Assembly (NCBI GenBank): GCA_031284765.1
Contig: JAITXK010000051.1
Span: forward strand, 1-20,434
DNA: 20,434 nucleotides
Origin: Candidatus Symbiothrix sp.
GTDB lineage: Bacteria; Bacteroidota; Bacteroidia; Bacteroidales; Azobacteroidaceae
Reading direction: 5' to 3'
The translations under genes were made by a program, and so were the position numbers. Below are positions 14,361-20,434 of the stretch, piece by piece. The number at the start of each line of letters is the position of its first letter. Positions within the stretch are counted from its first letter, which is position 1. A model generated the notes under the pieces. That model searched no databases and was not told the DNA's origin. It saw only the letters and a list, made by a program, of their open reading frames with translations.

Positions 14361-15623
14361 ATGAGTTATTTATTTACGTCCGAATCTGTATCTGAAGGTC
14401 ATCCCGATAAAGTGGCCGACCAAATTTCAGATGCTTTACTGGATCAGTTTCTGGCTTATGATGCTGATTCCAAAGTAGCTTGCGAAACATTAGTAACCAC
14501 CGGTCAGGTTGTGTTGGCCGGAGAAGTTAAATCGAAATCCTACGTGGATATTCCCGAAGTGGCCCGAAGAGTGATTGAACAAATCGGCTACACCAAAAGT
14601 GAATATCAGTTCGAGGCCAAATCCTGCGGGATATTCAGCGCCATTCACGAACAATCGGGTGACATCAACCGGGGTGTGGAACGCGAAGATCCGCTGAATC
14701 AAGGCGCAGGCGACCAAGGCATGATGTTCGGTTACGCCACCAAAGAAACGGCAAATTACATGCCCTTGGCTTTGGATTTGTCGCATCAGTTGTTGATCGA
14801 ACTGGCCAATATCCGCAAAAAGGAAATCGAATTGATGCCTTACCTTCGTCCCGATGCCAAATCACAGGTAACTATTCAGTACGATGACAATGGAACACCC
14901 GAAAGAATCGACACCATTGTTATTTCCACCCAGCATGATGAATTTGACAGTGATGAAGCCATGCAAGCCCAAATAAAGGAAGATGTCATTCGCATTTTGG
15001 TTCCGCGGGTAAAAGCGCAATATCCGGCCTATGTGCAGGCATTATTTACCGGCAACATCAAATACCACGTCAATCCGACCGGCAAATTTGTCATCGGCGG
15101 GCCTCACGGCGATACCGGATTAACCGGCCGCAAAATCATTGTGGATACTTACGGAGGCAAAGGCGCTCACGGCGGTGGCGCTTTCTCGGGCAAAGATCCT
15201 TCCAAAGTGGACCGTTCGGCCGCTTATGCCGCCCGTCACATTGCCAAAAACTTAGTAGCCGCCGGCGTGGCTGACGAAGTATTGGTACAGGTAGCTTATG
15301 CCATCGGCGTAGCTGAACCGATGAATATTTTCATCAACACCTACGGCAAAACAAAAGTCAACTTGACGGATGGAGCAATTGCCGAAAAAGTGGCTTCAAT
15401 TTTCGATATGCGCCCCAAGGCCATTGAAACGCGCCTGAAACTGCGTAATCCAATCTACTTGGAAACAGCCGCTTACGGACACATGGGACGCCAACCGGAA
15501 ACGGTAAAAAAAGTGTTTACTTCCCGTTATGCCGAGGAGCCGAGGAAAGAAGTCGAAGTGGAATTGTTCACTTGGGAAAAGTTGGATTATGTGGATGCCA
15601 TTCAAAAAGCGTTTGGTATCTAA
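14361..15623 (+). CDS. metK: S-adenosylmethionine synthetase
   Basis: The 420-residue enzyme makes SAM from methionine and ATP. Seen: TSESVSEGHPDKVADQISDA (7-26) with the catalytic His14 and metal-binding Asp16, the GAGDQGMMFGY loop (115-125), FVIGGPHGDTGLTGRKIIVD, and the phosphate-binding GGGAFSGKDPSKVDRSAAY. The length exceeds the approximately 385-residue E. coli form mainly by extensions such as VEVELFTWEKLDYVDAIQKA at the C-terminus, common in Bacteroidota. The start is clear from the conserved N-terminus. Its leader contains the SAM-II-like RNA and terminator, predicting feedback repression by SAM. It stands alone, with a separate promoter downstream for rplU. Confidence 0.97.
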   Translation: MSYLFTSESVSEGHPDKVADQISDALLDQFLAYDADSKVACETLVTTGQVVLAGEVKSKSYVDIPEVARRVIEQIGYTKSEYQFEAKSCGIFSAIHEQSGDINRGVEREDPLNQGAGDQGMMFGYATKETANYMPLALDLSHQLLIELANIRKKEIELMPYLRPDAKSQVTIQYDDNGTPERIDTIVISTQHDEFDSDEAMQAQIKEDVIRILVPRVKAQYPAYVQALFTGNIKYHVNPTGKFVIGGPHGDTGLTGRKIIVDTYGGKGAHGGGAFSGKDPSKVDRSAAYAARHIAKNLVAAGVADEVLVQVAYAIGVAEPMNIFINTYGKTKVNLTDGAIAEKVASIFDMRPKAIETRLKLRNPIYLETAAYGHMGRQPETVKKVFTSRYAEEPRKEVEVELFTWEKLDYVDAIQKAFGI

Positions 15624-15646
15624 CCGATAATATTTTGCCTTGCAAT

Positions 15647-15677
15647 TTGCTATTTCCAAAACAAAAGACTACTTTTG
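15647..15677 (+). promoter_or_regulatory. Promoter for rplU-rpmA
   Basis: TTG at 15647-15649, 20-nt spacer, TACTTTTG at 15670-15677: one of the best matches in the window, as expected for ribosomal protein genes. Confidence 0.68.
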
Positions 15678-15696
15678 CAGTCTAAAAATTCTTTAA

Positions 15697-15732
15697 GGGT
15701 CAAACAAGCGAAAGGAAAAAACCTTTCCACCC
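15697..15732 (+). promoter_or_regulatory. Stem-loop in the rplU 5' leader
   Basis: GAAAGG (15710-15715), loop AAAAAA, CCTTTC (15722-15727) form a hairpin enclosed by GGGT (15697-15700) and ACCC (15729-15732). It lies in the roughly 80-nt leader of rplU. A ribosomal-protein autoregulatory leader is possible; covariation is untested. Confidence 0.35.
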
Positions 15733-15765
15733 CCGGAAATAACCTGTAAATAATAAAAAAAACAG

Positions 15766-16080
15766 ATGTACGCAATCGTAGAGATTCAAGGACAGCAATT
15801 CAAAGTTGAAAAAGACCAGAAGTTGTTTGTTCATCACCTCGAAGGTGAAGAAGGGTCGCAAGTAGAATTCGACCAAGTGCTTTTGGCCGACAACAACGGC
15901 AAAGTAACTGTGGGCGCTCCGGTCATTGACGGCGCAAAAGTGGTAGCAGAAATCGTAAATCCTTTGGTAAAAGGAGAAAAGGTCTTGATCTTCCACAAAA
16001 AGAGAAGAAAAGGATACCGTAAATTAAACGGTCACCGTCAACAATTCTCGCAAATCGTGATCAAAGAAATTCAAGCTTAA
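15766..16080 (+). CDS. rplU: 50S ribosomal protein L21
   Basis: The 104-residue protein opens MYAIVEIQGQQFKVEKDQKL and carries VIDGAKVVAEIV and KVLIFHKKRRKGYRKLNGHR near its end, the L21 signature that contacts 23S rRNA. Length is normal. Start 15766 follows an A-rich leader with no strong Shine-Dalgarno. It precedes rpmA by 20 nt; this gene pair is conserved in most bacteria. Confidence 0.97.
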   Translation: MYAIVEIQGQQFKVEKDQKLFVHHLEGEEGSQVEFDQVLLADNNGKVTVGAPVIDGAKVVAEIVNPLVKGEKVLIFHKKRRKGYRKLNGHRQQFSQIVIKEIQA

Positions 16081-16100
16081 TTCGTTAAAATCGTAGAAAA

Positions 16101-16364
16101 ATGGCACATAAAAAAGGAGTCGGTAGTTCAAAGAACGGACGCGAATCGCATAGTAAACGATTAGGCGTTAAAATTTTTGGTGGCGAAATCTGCAAAGCAG
16201 GCAACATTCTTATTCGCCAAAGAGGTACACAACATCATCCGGGTGAAAACGTAGGGATTGGTCGCGACCATACTTTATACGCTTTGGTGGATGGTACGGT
16301 AGCATTCAGAAAAAGAAGAAACGATCGGTCGTATGTTTCGATCGCTCCGCTTGCTGAGGCATAA
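16101..16364 (+). CDS. rpmA: 50S ribosomal protein L27
   Basis: The 87-residue protein starts MAHKKGVGSSKNGRESHSKR and continues LGVKIFGGE, then NILIRQRGTQHHPGENVGIG and DHTLYALVDG, the L27 pattern. L27 lies near the peptidyl-transferase centre, with its N-terminal tail reaching toward the P-site. There is no Firmicutes-type cleavable N-terminal extension. Co-transcribed with rplU, 20 nt apart; a strong inverted repeat follows the stop. Confidence 0.97.
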   Translation: MAHKKGVGSSKNGRESHSKRLGVKIFGGEICKAGNILIRQRGTQHHPGENVGIGRDHTLYALVDGTVAFRKRRNDRSYVSIAPLAEA

Positions 16365-16366
16365 TC

Positions 16367-16422
16367 AACACGGATAAAACGAAAACACGGATTTACACAG
16401 AATTTTCTGTTTTATCCGTGTT
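16367..16422. repeat. Palindromic AACACGGAT intergenic repeat, possible terminator
   Basis: AACACGGATAAAAC (16367-16380) is the exact reverse complement of GTTTTATCCGTGTT (16409-16422). AACACGGAT also recurs in the same orientation at 16384-16392, giving a rival stem CACGGAT (16386-16392) with ATCCGTG (16414-16420), and ACAGAA (16397-16402) pairs with TTCTGT (16405-16410) inside it. It starts 2 nt after the rpmA stop and is followed by TTTT. It could terminate rplU-rpmA. The ACACGGAT/ATCCGTGT words resemble repeats I associate with Bacteroidales intergenic regions. Confidence 0.75.
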
Positions 16423-16447
16423 TTAATTCTATTGTTTTCCAAAAGTT

Positions 16448-16480
16448 TTGTACAACCTCCCAAGCCTTACCCTACTTTTC
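16448..16480 (+). promoter_or_regulatory. Weak candidate promoter for serS
   Basis: TTG (16448-16450) and TACTTTTC (16473-16480) with a 22-nt spacer: one mismatch in the -7 element and long spacing. It would place the transcript start near 16486, upstream of ATG 16517. Confidence 0.3.
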
Positions 16481-16516
16481 CGGACAATCGGTATTCTTCT
16501 AAAAATAGAAATTAAG

Positions 16517-17788
16517 ATGCTTACGCTTAAAATTATTACAGAAAATCCTCAGGAAGTAATTCATCAATTGGCAAAAAAACAGTACGATGCGGGTGCAATC
16601 ATTGCCGAAGTGATCGAAACGGATAAAAAACGCAAATCCACCCAAGTGGTTTTGGATGGCAATTTGGCACAATTGAACACTTTGTCCAAATCCATCGGAC
16701 AACTGATGAAGGAGGGACAAAAAACATCCGCCGAACAAGCCCGGCAAGAAGTCGCCGCACTCAAAGAAGGCAACAAGCAATTGGAAACCGACCTGAAAGA
16801 AGCGGAAAACAAACTGACCGCTTTGTTATTGCAGATTCCCAACTTGCCGTCCGATCGCGTACCCGAAGGAAAACGCGCCGAAGACAATGTGGTGGAAAAA
16901 ACCGGCGGCCGAATCCCCGACTTATACGAAGGTGCACTTCCCCACTGGGAATTGGCAAAAAAATACGACCTGATTGATTTTGAATTAGGCGTAAAAATTG
17001 CTGGCGCAGGCTTTCCTGTCTATAAACAACAAGGCGCCCGTCTGCAACGCGCGTTGATCAACTTCTTCTTGGACAAAGCCCGCGAAGCCGGATACATCGA
17101 AATACAACCGCCATACGTGGTGAATGAAGATTCGGGTTACGGCACCGGACAATTACCTGATAAAGAAGGACAAATGTATCATTGTACGGCCGATAATCTC
17201 TATCTGATTCCGACTGCCGAAGTGCCCGTTACCAATATTTACCGCGATGTGATTTTGGACGAAAAAGAGTTGCCCATCAAAAACACGGCCTATTCGGCTT
17301 GTTTTCGTCGCGAAGCCGGTTCCTACGGCAAAGATGTACGCGGATTGAACCGTCTACACCAGTTTGACAAAGTAGAAATCGTCCGCATCGAAAAACCGGA
17401 ACATTCCTACGAATCGTTGCAGGAAATGGTCGATTACGTGCAATCTTTGGTCGAACAATTGGAATTGCCTTGGCGCATCCTCCGTTTGTGCGGGGGCGAT
17501 ATGAGCTTCACATCGGCCTTGACTTTCGATTTTGAAGTATTTTCCGCTGCACAAAAACGCTGGTTGGAAGTCAGTTCGGTTTCCAATTTCGAAAATTATC
17601 AGGCCAATCGTCTGAAATGCCGTTACCGCGGAGAAGATAAGAAAACGCAATTGTGCCACACGCTCAACGGCAGCGCCTTGGCTTTACCCCGCATCGTGGC
17701 TGCATTATTGGAAAATAATCAAACCCCCGAAGGCATACGGATTCCCAAGGCTTTGGTACCTTACACTGGATTTGATATGATTTCGTAA
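16517..17788 (+). CDS. serS: Seryl-tRNA synthetase
   Basis: From ATG 16517 the product has 423 residues, the usual SerRS length, starting MLTLKIITENPQEVIHQLAK. This class II synthetase charges tRNA-Ser. Residues about 30-105 form the long antiparallel coiled-coil arm that grips the tRNA. Then come the serine site TAEVP (233-237), motif 2 FRREAGSYG (263-271) and motif 3 NGSALALPRIVAALLENNQ (384-402). A start at 16448 would add 23 residues (MYNLPSLTLLFRTIG and onward) unlike the family and would overlap a candidate promoter, so I reject it. cls follows after 10 nt, so the two are probably co-transcribed. Confidence 0.95.
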   Translation: MLTLKIITENPQEVIHQLAKKQYDAGAIIAEVIETDKKRKSTQVVLDGNLAQLNTLSKSIGQLMKEGQKTSAEQARQEVAALKEGNKQLETDLKEAENKLTALLLQIPNLPSDRVPEGKRAEDNVVEKTGGRIPDLYEGALPHWELAKKYDLIDFELGVKIAGAGFPVYKQQGARLQRALINFFLDKAREAGYIEIQPPYVVNEDSGYGTGQLPDKEGQMYHCTADNLYLIPTAEVPVTNIYRDVILDEKELPIKNTAYSACFRREAGSYGKDVRGLNRLHQFDKVEIVRIEKPEHSYESLQEMVDYVQSLVEQLELPWRILRLCGGDMSFTSALTFDFEVFSAAQKRWLEVSSVSNFENYQANRLKCRYRGEDKKTQLCHTLNGSALALPRIVAALLENNQTPEGIRIPKALVPYTGFDMIS

Positions 17789-17798
17789 ATATACATGA

Positions 17799-19217
17799 AT
17801 GCACCATCTGGCAACCATTCAAACCGTTTTGTACTTTTTTTACCTGACACTGATTGTCGGGTCGGCTTTGGTTGTGCTTACCCGCAACCACACGCCGGTT
17901 AAAACATTGGCCTGGCTCACGGTCTTGATTTTCGTGCCCGGCTTCGGATTGTTCTTCTATTACATTTTCGGGCAAGACACCCGCAAACAGCGTTTGGTTA
18001 CCAAAAAGTATTACGACAAAATTAAAAATCTGAATTTTAATGATTTGGTGAACGAACCGGAGGTGGAAATCCGTCCGGAATGCCTCAATCTGGTACGTTT
18101 ATTGCAAAACAACAACCAATCGCCCATTTTACAGGGAAGCCAAGTGGAAATCATCACTTCGGGGAAACGTATGTTCGAGGCCTTGGTGGAAGATATGGAA
18201 AAAGCAAAACACCATATCCACATCGAATTTTTTATTTTCAACAACGATGAAACCGGACAATTGATCAAAACTGTACTGATGAAAAAGGCTTTACAAGGTC
18301 TAAAAGTCCGTTTTATCTACGATAATGTAGCTAACTGGAAAGTGCCTCGCAAGTTTTATGACGAAATGCAGGAGGCCGGCGTGGAAGTCGCGTGTTTGAT
18401 GGAAACCCGCTTCCCGTTGATACAAAGCAGTAAAATCAATTACCGCAATCACCGCAAAATTGTGGTGATGGATGGAAATATCAGCTACACCGGCGGAATG
18501 AATGTGGCCAACAATTATTCCATCAATACCCAATGGGAAGACCGCCATGTGCGCATCGAAGGACGGGGTTCCCACGGCTTGCAAGTAGCTTTCCTTCTGG
18601 ATTGGTTTTCGGCAGGCAAAAATTGGACGGATTTTAAAAAATATTTCCCGCCAACTCCGGTTTACACCCGCAACCTGATGCAAATTGTAACCAGCGGCCC
18701 TTATAGCGAATATTCCAATCTCTTGCAGGCCGCCATTCTCATCGTTTTGGGCGCGAAAAAATACCTTTATCTGCAAACGCCTTACTTCCTGCCGACCGAT
18801 TCGTTGTTCGAAGCCCTGCAAATAGCCTGTTTAAGCGGTGTTGATGTCCGCCTAATGGTGTCGAAAAAATCGGATTCTTCGTATATCGACCCTGCCTCGC
18901 GCTCCTATTACGAAGATTTATTAAAAGCCGGCATGCGCATCTATGAAATTCAAGATAAATTTATTCACGCCAAAACGATGGTGGCGGATGATTATATTTC
19001 GGTAATCGGGTCCTGCAACCTGGATTTCCGCAGTTTGGAAACCAATTTCGAAATTAATTGCTACATGTACGATTCCGATTTGGCCGAACAAAACAAGAAT
19101 ATTTTTTTCAATAACCTGACGCATTGTAAAGAAGTTCACTATCAGCAATGGATAAAACGAAGCAAATGGAAACGCTTGCTTGAATCTATTATGCGCCTGT
19201 TTGCGCCCCTGATGTGA
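17799..19217 (+). CDS. cls: Cardiolipin synthase (phospholipase D superfamily)
   Basis: The 472-residue inner-membrane enzyme joins two phosphatidylglycerols into cardiolipin and glycerol. Seen: two N-terminal transmembrane helices (about 5-27 and 36-57) of the PLDc_N type, then two HKD motifs. The first is NHRKIVVMDG with His218, Lys220 and Asp225, followed by SYTGG; the second is HAKTMVADD with His390, Lys392 and Asp397, followed by VIGSCNLDFRS. Both HKDs are intact, so it should be active. An ATG at 17795 is out of frame, leaving 17799. It lies 10 nt after serS; the link is transcriptional, not functional. Confidence 0.94.
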   Translation: MHHLATIQTVLYFFYLTLIVGSALVVLTRNHTPVKTLAWLTVLIFVPGFGLFFYYIFGQDTRKQRLVTKKYYDKIKNLNFNDLVNEPEVEIRPECLNLVRLLQNNNQSPILQGSQVEIITSGKRMFEALVEDMEKAKHHIHIEFFIFNNDETGQLIKTVLMKKALQGLKVRFIYDNVANWKVPRKFYDEMQEAGVEVACLMETRFPLIQSSKINYRNHRKIVVMDGNISYTGGMNVANNYSINTQWEDRHVRIEGRGSHGLQVAFLLDWFSAGKNWTDFKKYFPPTPVYTRNLMQIVTSGPYSEYSNLLQAAILIVLGAKKYLYLQTPYFLPTDSLFEALQIACLSGVDVRLMVSKKSDSSYIDPASRSYYEDLLKAGMRIYEIQDKFIHAKTMVADDYISVIGSCNLDFRSLETNFEINCYMYDSDLAEQNKNIFFNNLTHCKEVHYQQWIKRSKWKRLLESIMRLFAPLM

Positions 19218-19234
19218 TATATTTAACAAAAACC

Positions 19235-19265
19235 TTAGGAATATTAAAACATTTTTGTACTTTTG
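19235..19265 (+). promoter_or_regulatory. Promoter for the thioredoxin-fold lipoprotein
   Basis: TACTTTTG at 19258-19265, with TTA instead of TTG at 19235-19237 and a 20-nt spacer. It lies 32 nt before ATG 19298 and shows that the upstream in-frame ATG at 19214 is not the start. Confidence 0.58.
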
Positions 19266-19297
19266 CTGTTATTATTAACGGACGAACAAAGTTAGAA

Positions 19298-20302
19298 ATG
19301 AAGTTCAATTATTTATTATCGGTTTTAGAAATCATGATCCTTTTTTCAGCCTGTTCCGGCCAACAAAAAGGTTGCGTGCTGGAGGGGGAAATTCATGGAC
19401 TGATTAATCCTGCCATTTATGTGGTTTCGATGTCCGAAACGAATACGAAAATAGATACCCTGCTTACTCAAGAAGGAAAATTTCAATATACTGCCTTTTG
19501 CGACTCCCTGCAACCGTATGTGATTTACATGGAAGAGGCTTCGACCTATTTTACGGTTTGGGCGAAAAACGGTGAAAAGATCCGGATTTCGGGGGATGTC
19601 GCTGCTCCTGAATTTATTCAAGTGAAGGGCAACGAAACCAATGACTTATTGACCGCATTCCGAACGGATTCGAGTACGGATAAAACACGCATCCAAAGCG
19701 CCGGAATATTTATTAAAGCGCATCCTTCGTCCATCGCTGCTTTGGTGTTGATACAGGATTATTTAATCCAAACGGAAGATGCGGAACTGCTGGGTAAAAA
19801 CCTTGCCCTGATAGAAAGTCCCGCCAGAGAAAATCCGTTGTTTAAACGATTGGAAAGCTATCATCAACTCTTGCTTCAAACGGCTGTCGGAGCATCAGCT
19901 CCCGATTTTTCCGTTGTTGATACGCAGGGAGATACACTCACTTTGGCCTCTTTTAAAGACCAATATGTGTTACTGGCTTTCGGAGCATCGACTTGCGAAT
20001 CCTGTAACAAAGATTGTCCGGCACTCAAAAAAATTCATCAAAAACAGGCAAAGAAAAAAATCGCTGTCCTCAGCCTTGTTTTTGACGAAGACCGCAACGC
20101 CTGGAAAAAATCACCCCCGGAATGTAAAATCTCATGGAAACAAGCCGTTGATTCTTACGGCCTTGCATCACCTTTGATTCGCGCATACAACATCCATTCC
20201 TTACCCGATTATTATTTACTGGATTCAAACCATCATATCCTTTTGGCTCATGCAACATTAAATGAAATTGAAACAATATTAGCACAAAAAACTGAGAACT
20301 AA
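19298..20302 (+). CDS. DUF4369-thioredoxin-fold lipoprotein (thiol:disulfide oxidoreductase)
   Basis: From ATG 19298 the product has 334 residues. The signal MKFNYLLSVLEIMILFSAC has a lipobox with Cys19, so it is a lipoprotein. Residues about 26-110 (LEGEIHGLINPAIYVVSMSE) fit the DUF4369 N-terminal domain. A helical linker follows. Residues about 197-333 are a TlpA/AhpC-type thioredoxin fold: VGASAPDFSVVDTQGDTLTL, then LLAFGASTCESCNKDCPAL with the redox pair Cys233 and Cys236 in CESC instead of the common CGPC, and the cis-Pro in HSLPDYYLLD. A start at 19214 would place 28 residues across the promoter, so it is rejected. Such proteins abound in Bacteroidota and probably keep periplasmic thiols reduced; the partner is unknown. 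Confidence 0.86.
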   Translation: MKFNYLLSVLEIMILFSACSGQQKGCVLEGEIHGLINPAIYVVSMSETNTKIDTLLTQEGKFQYTAFCDSLQPYVIYMEEASTYFTVWAKNGEKIRISGDVAAPEFIQVKGNETNDLLTAFRTDSSTDKTRIQSAGIFIKAHPSSIAALVLIQDYLIQTEDAELLGKNLALIESPARENPLFKRLESYHQLLLQTAVGASAPDFSVVDTQGDTLTLASFKDQYVLLAFGASTCESCNKDCPALKKIHQKQAKKKIAVLSLVFDEDRNAWKKSPPECKISWKQAVDSYGLASPLIRAYNIHSLPDYYLLDSNHHILLAHATLNEIETILAQKTEN

Positions 20303-20324
20303 AAACTTAAAACTAAAAACAACT

Positions 20325-20434
20325 ATGTTAGTCAAAGTGTATGCGGCAACCCTTCAGGGGGTACATGCCACCCTTATTACCATTGAGGTAAATTGCAGTA
20401 AAGGAGTGAAATTTTTTCTGGTCGGCTTGCCCGA
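20325..20434 (+). CDS. YifB/ComM-like AAA ATPase, first 36 codons (runs off right edge)
   Basis: From ATG 20325 the frame reads MLVKVYAATLQGVHATLITI, then EVNCSKGVKFFLVGLPD, and is open to the last base. This is the N-terminus of the YifB/ComM magnesium-chelatase-like family, where homologues start with M..KV...A..QG..A..I.VEV....G...F.LVGLPD. ComM is a hexameric helicase that promotes branch migration in natural transformation; the role in Bacteroidota is less clear. It starts 22 nt after the lipoprotein stop in an A-rich spacer with short AACTAAAAAC-like repeats. The ATPase motifs lie beyond the window. Confidence 0.82.
   Translation, partial: MLVKVYAATLQGVHATLITIEVNCSKGVKFFLVGLP

Noticed and set aside
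18300..18821. Minus-strand 173-codon frame
   Set aside because: Antisense to cls, which has intact HKD motifs; no family features of its own.
1..20434. CRISPR arrays, tRNA or rRNA genes, insertion sequences
   Set aside because: No spaced repeats, cloverleaf-like sequences, rRNA segments or transposase motifs were seen on either strand.

Overview
The window is a stretch of Bacteroidota chromosome, most likely Bacteroidales. Three things point there. Most intergenic gaps carry the phylum's -7 promoter element TAnnTTTG, often with a TTG about 18-20 nt upstream. Shine-Dalgarno sequences are mostly absent. Several genes look like families largely confined to the phylum (DUF4831, DUF4491, PorT-type beta-barrel, DUF4369-thioredoxin lipoprotein, zinc-less Tgt). 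Genus cannot be read from the sequence.

Left edge (1-789): a rearranged strip. A fumarase-like gene runs off the left end on the minus strand. Upstream of it are a GC-rich hairpin element and the last 49 codons of an outer-membrane barrel gene, also on the minus strand. At about 690/691 this switches abruptly to the plus-strand last 32 codons of LepA (EF4), whose stop abuts the tsaD start. This looks like a recombination or integration junction, or an assembly join.

Housekeeping block 1 (790-7981): tsaD (tRNA t6A) converges on tgt (tRNA queuosine). A divergent promoter pair then drives tgt leftwards and, rightwards, a tightly packed operon. This operon encodes a periplasmic-binding-fold protein, a PorT-like barrel, a FecE-like ABC ATPase and an ATP-grasp protein, with 1-nt gaps or 4-nt overlaps. 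No permease gene is present. A DUF4831 exported protein follows from its own promoter.

Accessory block (about 8000-10501): an AT-richer insert with two toxin-antitoxin modules in tandem. One is AbiEi/AbiEii (type IV, abortive infection). The other is a 44-residue antitoxin candidate followed by a PIN-domain toxin.

Housekeeping block 2 (10508-20434): on the minus strand, topA, a membrane-bound LytTR regulator and DUF4491 form a likely operon. Divergent from topA is metK. Its leader holds a SAM-II-like aptamer followed by a clear intrinsic terminator, so SAM feedback by attenuation is likely. Then come rplU-rpmA (L21, L27) from a strong promoter, a palindromic intergenic repeat that may also terminate transcription, serS-cls, a thioredoxin-fold lipoprotein, and the first codons of a YifB/ComM-type AAA ATPase at the right edge.

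The best leads are the metK leader RNA, the lepA-tail junction, the permease-less ABC/ATP-grasp operon and the small antitoxin. I see no wholly unprecedented system. The permease-less ABC/ATP-grasp operon is the part whose function is least explained.
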